DNA from: Cognatitamlana onchidii
GTDB taxonomy: Bacteria > Bacteroidota > Bacteroidia > Flavobacteriales > Flavobacteriaceae
DNA: 64,000 nt
Reading direction: 5' to 3'
NCBI RefSeq assembly: GCF_004804355.1
Contig: NZ_SRWZ01000006.1
Coordinates: forward strand, 1-64,000
Each line of letters starts with the position of its first letter. Within the stretch, counting starts at the first letter, position 1. Shown one piece after another: positions 37,694 through 48,600 of the stretch. The position numbers and the translations under genes are program-made. The notes below the pieces were generated by a model. It did not search any database. It was not told the DNA's origin and saw only the letters and a list, made by a program, of their open reading frames with translations.

Positions 37694-40447
37694 ATGAGAA
37701 CATTTTTCCCTATTATCTTGTTGTTTATTAGTAGTGTTTGTTACGCTCAAACAACAATAACTGGTTCGGTTGTTGATGATAACGAACAACCCATTCCTGG
37801 AGCTAACATCATTGTTCTTGGAACATCTACTGGAACTGTAACAGATTTTGATGGAAACTTTACTCTAACCTATAGTCAGAACCCACCGTTTTCGGTTCAG
37901 GCCAGTAGTATAGGGTTTGAAACTGTCACGCAAGAAATTACCACAAATAACCAATCTGTGAAATTTATTTTACAAGAAGGAACCGCCTTAGATGAGGTAG
38001 TTATTTCTGCATCAAGAACTCCTGAGCGTGTTTTTGAGTCGCCCGTAACTATTGAGCGGCTGGGATTGAAAGAAATAAAAAATACAGCCTCAGCCGATTT
38101 TTATGATGGTCTAGAAAACCTAAAGGGTGTTGATGTAAACACCAACAGTTTAACTTTCAAATCGGTAAACACGAGAGGTTTTGCCACCTTTGCCAATAAC
38201 AGGTTTATGCAACTTGTAGACGGCATGGATAATTCTACACCTGCTCTAAATTTCCCTATTGGAAATTTAGTTGGTATGACAGAAACAGATGTTTTAAGTG
38301 TTGAATTACTCCCAGGAGCCTCCTCTGCACTCTACGGAGCGAATGCCTTTAATGGAATATTGTTTATGAGGAGTAAAAACCCTTTTGATTACCCAGGGAT
38401 TAGTGTTTCCATAAAAAAAGGGATAACGTCTCAAGAAGCAGCTGGAGATAATGACTATACAGACTTAAGTTTAAGAGCTGCGTATAAGTTCAGTAACAAA
38501 TTTGCTGCTAAAGTAAATTTTGGTTATTTAAAAGGAACTGATTGGGCTGCCGTGAGCGAAGTAGATAAAATTGATCCTTCGAGAACTAGAGCTGATCTAG
38601 ACTACGACGGTATTAACGTATACGGAGATGAAGTCTCTGCAAATATAAGAACCGAAGCTCCCGATGCTGTTAAAGGCATTATTCCAGATGTAGATGTAAG
38701 CAGAACAGGTTATAATGAAAAACATTTAACAAATTACAATGCAGAAAGTATTAAAGCCGATTGGGGATTATATTATCGCCCTTTCGAAGATGATTTTGAA
38801 ATTGCCTATGTTGGTAAAGTAGGAACGGGTTCCACCATATATCAAGGTACCAATCGATATAACATTGCCAACTTCTTTCAACAACAACATAAATTAGAAT
38901 TCAGAAATAACAACTTCTTTTTACGAGGTTATGTTGTTGCCGATAAAGCAGGAGATTCTTATGATATGGTATTTACAGGTATTAACATAAATAGAGCTTG
39001 GAAAAGTGATGAAGATTGGTTTCGTGAGTATATCGAGACTTATGCGGGAGCTACCTTGGGAGGTGCTACGGAAGAGGAAGCTCATGCAGCAGCACGAGCT
39101 CAAGCAGAAACTGGACGTTATGAACCAGGAACTCCAGAGTATAATGCCGCTTTTAACAGAAGTATTAATGACCCCGACTTAAGCACTGGCTCTAAATTCC
39201 AAGATGCTTCTAAGTATTACCACTCCGATGCCAATTATAACTTTGGTCATTTAATTGATTTTGCAGAAATTCAAGTAGGAGGTTCTTTTAGAAGGTATAG
39301 CTTAAATTCTTCAGGTACTATTTACACAGATCTTGATGGCCCCATTGATTATTCTGAATATGGTTTATATACTCAAATTCAAAAAAGTCTTGAATTAAAC
39401 GAAAACTTAGATTTAAAACTAACAGGATCTGTTAGATATGACAAATCAGAATTCTTTGATGGTTTCTTTTCTCCAAGATTATCTGCTGGTTTAACTGTAA
39501 ATCAAAATCATAACATTAGAGCATCTGTACAAACAGGGTTTAGAAACCCAACGACTCAAGATTTATTTATAGGCCTCGATGCTGGTAGAGCTATATTAGT
39601 GGGTTCTGCTCCAGAAAACTTAGATCGATATGTTAGAACTTTTGACATAAGCAACGAAGGACAGGCCATTGGCCAGCCTGCAACGGTTACTCAAACTGGT
39701 CGTGTTGCCTATGAGAACTCTTATACTAGAAGTTCTGTTGAAGCCCTTTCAGAAACTGGAGACCCCTCGGTACTTGAAATTGCTAATCCAGAGCTTATAA
39801 AACCAGAGCAAGTTACTTCAGCAGAAGTTGGATATCGAGGAAAACTTGACGGGTTAATCGTAGACTTTAGTGCATATTACAATAGTTATAAAGACTTTAT
39901 TTCTCAAGAGGTGGTGGTATCTCCTTTTTACGGTACTGTTGGTGATGGCAGTCTATCGGTTGCAGCCATTGCAAATGATGATTTTCAAGCCTGGAGTACC
40001 TACACAAACTCCCCTGCCGATGTTAATTCGTATGGTGCGTCAATTGGGTTATCCACTAAAATTTTTGGAAATTACGATTTAGGAGGTAGTTACACCTATG
40101 CAAAATTAGACTTTGACCGTCAAAAATTTCCTGATTTTACCACGAATTTTAATACTCCTGAGCATAAATTTAAAGCCACATTTGGCAATACCGAATTGTT
40201 TAAAAACTTTGGCTTTAATATTGCCTATAGATACAGTGATAATTATTTTTGGGAAGCCACTTTCGGTAATGGTTTAGTTCCAGAATACCATGTGCTAGAC
40301 GCTCAAATAAACTTAAGAGTTCCGAGCTTTAAATCATCTTTCAAAGCTGGTGCAACCAACCTGTTAGGAGAAGAATATTTTACGGCCTTTGGAACAGGTA
40401 ATATTGGTTCTATGTTTTATGTATCATGGACAATTAATAACTTATAA
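37694..40447 (+). CDS. TonB-dependent outer membrane receptor
   Basis: The 917-residue protein has a signal peptide (SSVCYAQ), a carboxypeptidase-regulatory-like domain (ITGSVVDDNEQPIPGANIIV, about residues 22-100), a plug (about 115-230, with SVNTRGFATFANNRFMQLV and SVELLPGASSALYGANAFNG), and a long beta-barrel. It lies one base before a signal-bearing SGNH-hydrolase lipoprotein gene, so the two form an operon. This recalls a receptor and surface lipoprotein working together on one substrate. The hydrolase partner points to an ester-containing substrate (inference). It is not of the SusC length. Confidence 0.9.
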   Translation: MRTFFPIILLFISSVCYAQTTITGSVVDDNEQPIPGANIIVLGTSTGTVTDFDGNFTLTYSQNPPFSVQASSIGFETVTQEITTNNQSVKFILQEGTALDEVVISASRTPERVFESPVTIERLGLKEIKNTASADFYDGLENLKGVDVNTNSLTFKSVNTRGFATFANNRFMQLVDGMDNSTPALNFPIGNLVGMTETDVLSVELLPGASSALYGANAFNGILFMRSKNPFDYPGISVSIKKGITSQEAAGDNDYTDLSLRAAYKFSNKFAAKVNFGYLKGTDWAAVSEVDKIDPSRTRADLDYDGINVYGDEVSANIRTEAPDAVKGIIPDVDVSRTGYNEKHLTNYNAESIKADWGLYYRPFEDDFEIAYVGKVGTGSTIYQGTNRYNIANFFQQQHKLEFRNNNFFLRGYVVADKAGDSYDMVFTGININRAWKSDEDWFREYIETYAGATLGGATEEEAHAAARAQAETGRYEPGTPEYNAAFNRSINDPDLSTGSKFQDASKYYHSDANYNFGHLIDFAEIQVGGSFRRYSLNSSGTIYTDLDGPIDYSEYGLYTQIQKSLELNENLDLKLTGSVRYDKSEFFDGFFSPRLSAGLTVNQNHNIRASVQTGFRNPTTQDLFIGLDAGRAILVGSAPENLDRYVRTFDISNEGQAIGQPATVTQTGRVAYENSYTRSSVEALSETGDPSVLEIANPELIKPEQVTSAEVGYRGKLDGLIVDFSAYYNSYKDFISQEVVVSPFYGTVGDGSLSVAAIANDDFQAWSTYTNSPADVNSYGASIGLSTKIFGNYDLGGSYTYAKLDFDRQKFPDFTTNFNTPEHKFKATFGNTELFKNFGFNIAYRYSDNYFWEATFGNGLVPEYHVLDAQINLRVPSFKSSFKAGATNLLGEEYFTAFGTGNIGSMFYVSWTINNL

Positions 40448-40448
40448 A

Positions 40449-42140
40449 ATGAAAAAGAACATCATGAATACTAGATATATCATCATTTTAATACTTATTG
40501 TAGGTTTTACATCCTGTAATTCTCCCGAAGATGTGTTGAGAGACAATAATGTGCCTATTAAAGAAGACATTCAATTACCCGCTTTAGACGCTGGTGGTGT
40601 CGATTTTTCTACATATATTTCTTTAGGAAACTCGTTAACGGCTGGCCTTTCAGATGGCACCGTTTTTCTTGCTGCTCAAAAAAAATCTTACCCCAAAATA
40701 CTATCCGAAAAATTTGCATTAGTTGGAGGCGGAGATTTCAATCAGCCTCTTGTAAATGATAACAATGGGGGCTTAGCTCTTAATGGAACCCGAATAGCAG
40801 AACCAAGATTTGCAATAGGTGAAGATGAATGTAGTGAAGACCCAACACCAAAAAGATTAGATGATATCATAGGTCCAGTAACCGTCACTACAGATATATT
40901 ATTAAATAACCCAACAGGGCCATTTAATAATATGGGAGTTCCTTTGGCTAAAAGCTTTCATTTATTAGCACCAGGATATGGTAATTTGGCAAATTTAGAA
41001 TTAGGCCGTGCTAACCCTTATTTTATTAGAATGACAGGATCGACCCCAGACGCAAGTGTTTTAGAACTATCTATGGCACAAGCTCCTTCTTTCTTTTCAC
41101 TATGGATAGGTAGTAATGACGTTTTAGGTTATGCAACTTCTGGTGGCGATGGCTCCAACCCAATCACTCCTGTTGATGGCCCTCCAGGCGTTGGTTTCAA
41201 TCAAACTTACGGAGCCTTAATTGCTACTTTAACATCTGGTGGAGCGAAAGGTATTGTTGCTAATATTCCCTATGTGACAGATATTCCACACTTCACTACA
41301 ATAGATTGGAATGCTTTAGACCCAACAGATGAATGTCAAGCCGATCTTGCCGATCAAATACCAGCATTAAACGCACAGCTATATGGTATTTTAAAAGATA
41401 TATTTACGGCTTATGGTGAACCTGATAGATTAGATTTACTAACAACTGAAGGTCCCAACCCTCTTTTAATATATGACGAAACTCTACAAGACCTATCTGC
41501 GCAAATAACAACTATTCTTAGTAATAGTCCAGAATTTGCTTTATTAGTACAATCATTTGGCTTGCCCGTTGAAGCAGTTCCGCTTGTGGCAGGCCTTTTT
41601 GGAAATGCATACGGAACTGTAAGACAAACAAATGAAAATGATCTGTTAGTTTTAACAAGTGGTTCAATAATCGGAACAGTAAATGAATCCTCATCTAATG
41701 CCCTGCAAGGACTTGGCTTATCGAAAGAAGTTGCCGATCAGTTTTCGGTAGAAGGTATTACGCTTCCATTGATTGATAAATGGGTTTTATTGCCCAGCGA
41801 ACAAAAAGAAATAAACGATGCTACCGATAGCTATAATAACACAATTAAAATGGCTGCTGCTCAAGCAGGCTTAGCTTTTGTTGATATAAATTCCTTACTT
41901 ACAGAATTGGCCACTACAGGCCTTACATATAATAACTTCACATTAACATCAGGGTTAATTACTGGGGGAGCTTTTTCTTTAGATGGAATTCATTTAACAT
42001 CTAGAGGGTATGCCGTAATTGCAAACGAATTTATGAAAGCTATTGATGAAACCTATGGTTCAAATTTTGAGGCATCTGGGAACTTAGTGGATATTGGCAC
42101 ATATCCAACTAATTACTCTCCTTTATTGCCTCCGCAATAA
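40449..42140 (+). CDS. SGNH/GDSL-hydrolase lipoprotein
   Basis: From the ATG at 40449, one base after the receptor's stop, the product has a lipobox (VGFTSC) and GDSL-family blocks: the nucleophile in SLGNSLTAG, the block III Asn in WIGSNDVLG, and the catalytic Asp/His pair in DGIHLTSRGY near the C-terminus. The spacing between blocks is much wider than in small GDSL esterases, so long inserts interrupt the domain. A frame open further upstream from 40389 would overlap the receptor and lacks a signal peptide, so I rejected that start. It probably hydrolyses an ester at the outer membrane surface for the TonB receptor. Confidence 0.87.
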   Translation: MKKNIMNTRYIIILILIVGFTSCNSPEDVLRDNNVPIKEDIQLPALDAGGVDFSTYISLGNSLTAGLSDGTVFLAAQKKSYPKILSEKFALVGGGDFNQPLVNDNNGGLALNGTRIAEPRFAIGEDECSEDPTPKRLDDIIGPVTVTTDILLNNPTGPFNNMGVPLAKSFHLLAPGYGNLANLELGRANPYFIRMTGSTPDASVLELSMAQAPSFFSLWIGSNDVLGYATSGGDGSNPITPVDGPPGVGFNQTYGALIATLTSGGAKGIVANIPYVTDIPHFTTIDWNALDPTDECQADLADQIPALNAQLYGILKDIFTAYGEPDRLDLLTTEGPNPLLIYDETLQDLSAQITTILSNSPEFALLVQSFGLPVEAVPLVAGLFGNAYGTVRQTNENDLLVLTSGSIIGTVNESSSNALQGLGLSKEVADQFSVEGITLPLIDKWVLLPSEQKEINDATDSYNNTIKMAAAQAGLAFVDINSLLTELATTGLTYNNFTLTSGLITGGAFSLDGIHLTSRGYAVIANEFMKAIDETYGSNFEASGNLVDIGTYPTNYSPLLPPQ

Positions 42141-42161
42141 TTTGTTGAAAAAATGAAACAA

Positions 42162-42186
42162 AAAGACCTTTAATTTAAAGGTCTTT
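42162..42186 (+). terminator. Intrinsic terminator after the SGNH gene
   Basis: AAAGACCTTTA (42162-42172) and its complement (42176-42186) form an 11-bp stem with a 3-base loop, followed by a T run to 42190. Confidence 0.9.
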
Positions 42187-42238
42187 TTTTATTCCAAAAA
42201 AGCTATAAAAAAGAACTTTCATTTTAAATTAAAAAATA

Positions 42239-42246
42239 TATCTTTG
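42239..42246 (+). promoter_or_regulatory. Putative promoter of atpD
   Basis: TATCTTTG at 42239-42246 matches the -7 consensus. A TTTC at 42217-42220, 18 bases upstream, may serve as -33. It lies about 60 bases before the atpD start. Confidence 0.55.
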
Positions 42247-42304
42247 CAGCGCGAAAACAAAAAGAGTTTTCACGCAATTAAGTCGCATAATATTAAACAC
42301 ATAA

Positions 42305-43816
<1,512 letters not shown>

Positions 43817-43825
43817 CCAAAGCTA

Positions 43826-43846
43826 ATACTGAACTTGTTTCAGTAT
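43826..43846 (+). repeat. Palindromic repeat, copy A (core CTGAACTTGTTTCAG)
   Basis: ATACTGAA (43826-43833) pairs with TTCAGTAT (43839-43846) around the loop CTTGT. The 15-base core at 43829-43843 is identical to cores at 53502-53516 and, inverted, 53827-53841. It lies between atpD and atpC, where a hairpin could change the relative expression of the two genes. Confidence 0.8.
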
Positions 43847-43918
43847 CTTTTAAAATTATTTATATTAATAGTTATAAGACCCAGAAGTAAATTCAGGGTA
43901 GTAAAATAAATTTTTACT

Positions 43919-44212
43919 ATGTATTTAGAAATTGTATCACCAGAAGCAACCTTATTTAGTTCAGAAGTTGACTCTGTAACAGTACCAGGTGTAAATGGTG
44001 AATTTCAAATGTTAAATAATCACGCGCCTATTGTTTCATTACTAAAAGACGGTGTCATTAAAATTCATACGCATACTCAAAGTCATTTGGCTTTTGATTC
44101 ACTACATAGTCAAGTAGTTCCTCATGCTGACGATGATAAAGTTTTAACAGTTACAATAAACTCAGGCACTTTAGAAATGAAAGATAATAAAGCTATTATA
44201 TTAGCTGATTAA
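43919..44212 (+). CDS. atpC: F1-ATP synthase epsilon subunit
   Basis: The 97-residue product matches the N-terminal beta-sandwich of epsilon (MYLEIVSPEATLFSSEVDSV, then PGVNGEFQMLNNHAPIVSLL). The C-terminal two-helix arm, which in many bacteria inhibits ATP hydrolysis, is absent; this short form is usual in Bacteroidota as I recall. The gene closes the two-gene atpD-atpC unit and is followed by a bidirectional terminator. Confidence 0.93.
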   Translation: MYLEIVSPEATLFSSEVDSVTVPGVNGEFQMLNNHAPIVSLLKDGVIKIHTHTQSHLAFDSLHSQVVPHADDDKVLTVTINSGTLEMKDNKAIILAD

Positions 44213-44232
44213 TTTTTATTTCTCAAATAAAT

Positions 44233-44267
44233 AAAAAAACGCGAAATCATAGATTTCGCGTTTTTTT
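44233..44267. terminator. Bidirectional terminator between atpC and umuD
   Basis: A long perfect stem (A-run then CGCGAAATC at 44233-44248, complement 44252-44267) has a 3-base loop and T runs on both strands. It serves convergent atpC and umuD. Confidence 0.93.
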
Positions 44268-44282
44268 ATACCTTAATTTTCT

Positions 44283-44729
44283 CTAAACTTTTTTTATCAC
44301 ATTAGTTACAATACCCCAAATAACAAAATCGTTTTCTTCGGTAACATGTATAATCGGGTAATTAGGGTTTTCGGGTTTTAACCAAATACCATCAACATCA
44401 ACTCTTAGTCGTTTTACTGTAAACTCCCCATCTAAAAAGCATACTGCTATTTTATTATTAGCAGGCTCTATACTCCTATCAATCACTAACAAGTCATTAT
44501 CATCTAAACCTGCTCCTATCATCGATTGTCCACTTACACGGGCGTAAAATGTGGTTTCTCTATTTTTAACAAGCTCGGTATCTAAAGAGAGGTGTTGCTG
44601 CTCACCAAAATCTTCTGTAGGCGCTGGAAATCCGCATGAAATACCTGTATCAAAAAAAGCAGCTCCTAGCGTATCATTAGTGGGTTCTGGGTTAAAAAAA
44701 GTTAAGGGGTTAGATTTAAGTGATATCAT
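44283..44729 (-). CDS. umuD: UmuD-like S24 self-cleaving protein
   Basis: UmuD is the accessory subunit of error-prone polymerase V; it cleaves itself when RecA filaments form. The 148-residue product has the cleavage pair Cys32-Gly33 (ISCGFPAP) and the catalytic dyad Ser69 (SGQSM) and Lys106 (FTVKRL). It lies 63 bases downstream of the LexA-like regulator on the same strand, with no separate operator visible in that gap, so the two are probably cotranscribed. No umuC follows; the Y-family partner here is the divergent dinB. Confidence 0.92.
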   Translation of the reverse strand: MISLKSNPLTFFNPEPTNDTLGAAFFDTGISCGFPAPTEDFGEQQHLSLDTELVKNRETTFYARVSGQSMIGAGLDDNDLLVIDRSIEPANNKIAVCFLDGEFTVKRLRVDVDGIWLKPENPNYPIIHVTEENDFVIWGIVTNVIKKV

Positions 44730-44792
44730 ATAAAAAGGCCTTTAGTTTAAAATTAATACATCATATTTTATTACGGAATCTTATCTCTATAG

Positions 44793-45575
44793 TCAATACA
44801 ATCCCTTTTCTAAATCTTTAATAGATTTAAGCTCTACATTAAGTTCTTGGAGCATACTCATAATACTACTTAATTTCAGTTCGTCTTTACTATATTCTTG
44901 TGTATTAATACAACAGGTAAACTCCCATAACTCTATAACATCTTCAATCTTTACATTATAAGGTGTATAGGCTTTATTATCTGAATGTAATTCTAAATAA
45001 TGTTTTTCTTTTACTTTATTATAAACTCGCTTATACACTAAGCCATCCTGTTTAGTAAGCACAATATACGTTTTACCATTTTTAACATCATCTATATTAT
45101 CAATAAATCGAGCCACAATAAATGCTCCACTTTTAACTGGCAACATAGAATCTCCACTTATAGGAAATGCACGGTGTGTTCCTGTAGGCAGAAAAGGCAA
45201 TTTAATTTTTTGTAATTGCTCAATATACTCAGGATCGGAATACCCCTGAAGATATCCTGCCGATGCTTTTGCTGGAACAATTTCAATTAAATCTTCATCG
45301 GTATCATTAACAGTTATAGGAAATAGTATACGCTTGTTTCCTACTTCAATGAATGACGTATCATTAGCCCCTCGTAAATCATTTTTAACTAAAATATCTA
45401 TGGGTATATCAAAGTAATTAGACAGCTCTATTAAGCGATCAATTGGCGGTTCTGAACGCCCCTCTTCATAAGAGCCTACCATGGAACGCGACCACCCTAA
45501 TTCATCTGCAAATCGCTCCTGAGAAAACCCTTTAAGGCCACGTAAATGTTTAATGTTAGACTGAACAACCTTCAT
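44793..45575 (-). CDS. LexA-like XRE-S24 transcriptional repressor
   Basis: From the ATG at 45575 the protein has an XRE helix-turn-helix (LKGFSQERFADELGWSRSMVGSYEEG, about residues 14-40) and a C-terminal S24 peptidase domain with the self-cleavage pair Ala106-Gly107 (KASAGYL), the nucleophile Ser143 (SGDSM) and Lys182 (LVYKRV). An upstream ATG at 45596 would add seven residues without a motif. It is thus a LexA/CI-type repressor, expected to be inactivated by RecA-stimulated cleavage. Two inverted repeats in its promoter region, one of them over its own -7 element, suggest autoregulation and control of the divergent polymerase genes. Confidence 0.9.
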   Translation of the reverse strand: MKVVQSNIKHLRGLKGFSQERFADELGWSRSMVGSYEEGRSEPPIDRLIELSNYFDIPIDILVKNDLRGANDTSFIEVGNKRILFPITVNDTDEDLIEIVPAKASAGYLQGYSDPEYIEQLQKIKLPFLPTGTHRAFPISGDSMLPVKSGAFIVARFIDNIDDVKNGKTYIVLTKQDGLVYKRVYNKVKEKHYLELHSDNKAYTPYNVKIEDVIELWEFTCCINTQEYSKDELKLSSIMSMLQELNVELKSIKDLEKGLY

Positions 45576-45599
45576 CTTTAAAATAAATTTTAACACAAC

Positions 45600-45618
45600 T
45601 TGCTACAAATATAAGCAA
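45600..45618. promoter_or_regulatory. Putative repressor operator 1
   Basis: TTGCT at 45600-45604 and AGCAA at 45614-45618 form an inverted repeat. On the minus strand it encloses TATATTTG, a match to the -7 element of the LexA-like gene. It shares CTACAAATA with operator 2. Confidence 0.55.
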
Positions 45619-45622
45619 CAAA

Positions 45623-45639
45623 AACTACAAATAGTAGTT
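45623..45639. promoter_or_regulatory. Putative repressor operator 2
   Basis: AACTAC (45623-45628), spacer AAATA, GTAGTT (45634-45639) form a perfect 6-bp inverted repeat, 19 bases before the divergent polymerase start codon. It shares CTACAAATA with operator 1. Confidence 0.6.
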
Positions 45640-45657
45640 AATTTTACATCTCCTATT

Positions 45658-48600
45658 ATGTATTTAAATTGTCACACATATTATAGCTTGCGCTATGGCA
45701 CTATTAAACCAGAGCAATTACTTAGTATTGCCTTAAAGAACAATATAAAAACACTAGCATTAACAGATATTAATAATACATCGGCCTGTTTAGACTTTGT
45801 AAGATTATCTAAAACGTATAATGTAAAACCTGTACTTGGTGTTGACTTTAGAAATGGTGCACATCAGCAATTTATTATGCTAGCAAAAAATAATAAGGGA
45901 TTTCAAGAGATTAACACTTATTTATCCAAATTTTTACATAGCAGCAATCTAGAAATCCCTACCAAAGCCCCTATTCTAAAAAACACCTATACTATTTACC
46001 CTTATCAACATTATAAAGAAATTAACCTGAGAGATAATGAATTTTTAGGCATCAAAACAGGCGACCTTAATCGCCTTAAGTTTTCGAAATGGAACAACTC
46101 AAAAAACAAATTAGTCATACTCCAAACAGTTTCTTTTAATAGTAAAAAAGACTTTAATACCCATCGCTTATTACGCGCTATAGACAACAATACATTACTA
46201 AGTAAACTTCCAAAAACCGAAGAAGGATTGCCTACAGATACCATGTTACCACATGATAAGCTGTGCGAACTCTATAAAGAATACCCCTATCTCATAAAAA
46301 ACACGGCAGCTATTTTAAATAATTGCCATATTGAGTTCGACTTTTCACAAGAAACACCTAACAACCAAAAATCATTTACTCAAAATGAAAATTCGGATTA
46401 CCAACTATTAAAAAAACTAGCTTACCAAGGTCTTTCTTATCGGTATAAAAATCCTTCTGAAGCTATTTACAAGCGCATAAACAAAGAGCTTAACATCATT
46501 AAGGGTCAAAATTTTGTCTCATATTTTTTAATTAACCATCATATTTTAGAATATGCCCGAAGCAAAGGGTATTATTATGTTGGTCGCGGTAGTGGCGCTA
46601 ACAGTATTATAGCCTATTTGCTAAGAATAACAGATGTAGACCCTGTAGAATTAGACTTGTATTTTGAACGTTTTATTAATCTATACCGCAAAAACCCACC
46701 TGATTTTGATATCGATTTCTCATGGACAGACAGAGACGATATCACTAATTTTATTTTTAAAACGTTTAAACATACTGCTCTCTTAACAGTATACAATACC
46801 TTTAAATTTAAAGCTTCTGTTAGAGAATTGGGTAAAGTATTTGGGCTACCAAAAGCTGAAATGGACATACTTACCAGAGGACGCTACAACGTCAATAATT
46901 TAGACAAACTATCCCGTCTTGTATTAACATATAGTAAATACATTCAAGGGTTTCCAAACTATTTGGGCATTCATGCTAGCGGTATTATTATTTCAGAAAA
47001 ACCCATTCATTATTATACAGCTACGTTTTTACCTCCTAAAGGGTATGCCACAACGCATTTTGATATGGTAGTTGCCGAGGACATAGGTCTTTATAAATTT
47101 GATATTCTCAGCCAACGTGGGCTAGGAAAAATAAAAGATGCTGTAGACATTATAGCATATAACCACCCCAAAAATCCGGCTGTTGACATTCATGATATTG
47201 AACGATTTAAACAAGATGAAAAAATAAAACACCTACTGAGAAACGCAAAGGCTATTGGATGTTTTTACGTAGAATCTCCTGCCATGCGCATGCTTCTTAA
47301 AAAGCTACAGGTTGATGATTATTTAGGTTTGGTTGCTGCTAGTTCTATTATTCGACCTGGCGTTGCTAAATCAGGCATGATGCGGGAATATATTTTAAGA
47401 CATCGTTACCCCGAACGTATTAAAAAAGCACACCCCGTTTTACTCGATATTATGCCCGAAACCTATGGGGTTATGGTATACCAAGAAGATGTTATTAAAG
47501 TTGCTCATATTTTTGGAGGGTTAGATTTAGGTCAAGCCGATAAATTACGTCGAGGCATGTCTGGAAAATTTCGTTCCAGAGATGAGTTTTTAGCGGTTAA
47601 GGAACAGTTCTTTAGTAATTGCAAGAAAAGTGGAAAACCAGATGCACTTACTGCCGAAGTATGGCGACAAACCGAAAGTTTCGCAGGATATGCATTCGCT
47701 AAAGGGCATTCAGCCTCTTATGCCGTAGAAAGTTACCAAAGCCTATTTTTAAAGGCTTACTATCCTTTAGAATATATGGTAGCCACCATTAACAATTTTG
47801 GCGGATTTTACAGAACTGAATTGTACGTTCATGAAGCCAGAATGCATGGAGGTATTATAGAAACCCCCTGCGTAAACACAAGCTTTAAGCAAGCCATTAT
47901 AAAAAATAAAACTATTTACTTAGGCTTTATACTTTTACATGCTCTCGAAGCTAAAACCATTGAAAACCTGCTCATAGAACGTAACCAAAATGGTTTATTT
48001 AAAAGCTTAGATAATTTTATAGAACGAGTACCCATATCTGTAGAACAAATTTCAATTCTTATAAAAATTAATGCTTTTCGATTTACAGGGGTTAATAAAC
48101 GTGAATTGCTTTGGGAAGCGCATTTAAAAATTAGAAAAACACAAATTGAGGAACAGGTAATTCCCCTATTCCAATCAGAAAAAATAAGCTATAAAACACC
48201 TCGTTTAACCAGTACAGCTTTAGAGCATGCTTTTGATGAAATAGAGTTATTAGGTTTTCCGTTATGCAACCCATTTTATTTACTAGAAACCCCTACTTCA
48301 AATCCATTAAGAGCAAAGGCCTTAACACATTTTGAAAACAAAACCATTACTATTGAAGGGTATTTGATAACGACCAAAAACACAAAAACCTCTAATGGAA
48401 AGATTATGCATTTTGGTACATTTTTAGATTACGATGGTGATTTTATTGACACCGTTCACTTTCCTCCAATAGCCGCAAAATATCCCTTTAGAGGAAAGGG
48501 AATTTATACCATTACTGGAAAAGTGTTAATTGAGTTTGATTGTGTTAATATTGAAGTATCTTCTATGGAGCGTGCTGCTATTATTGAAGATCCACGCTAT

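Noticed and set aside
40389-40448. Start of the SGNH gene inside the receptor gene
   Set aside because: It would overlap the receptor by 59 bases and bury the lipoprotein signal peptide.
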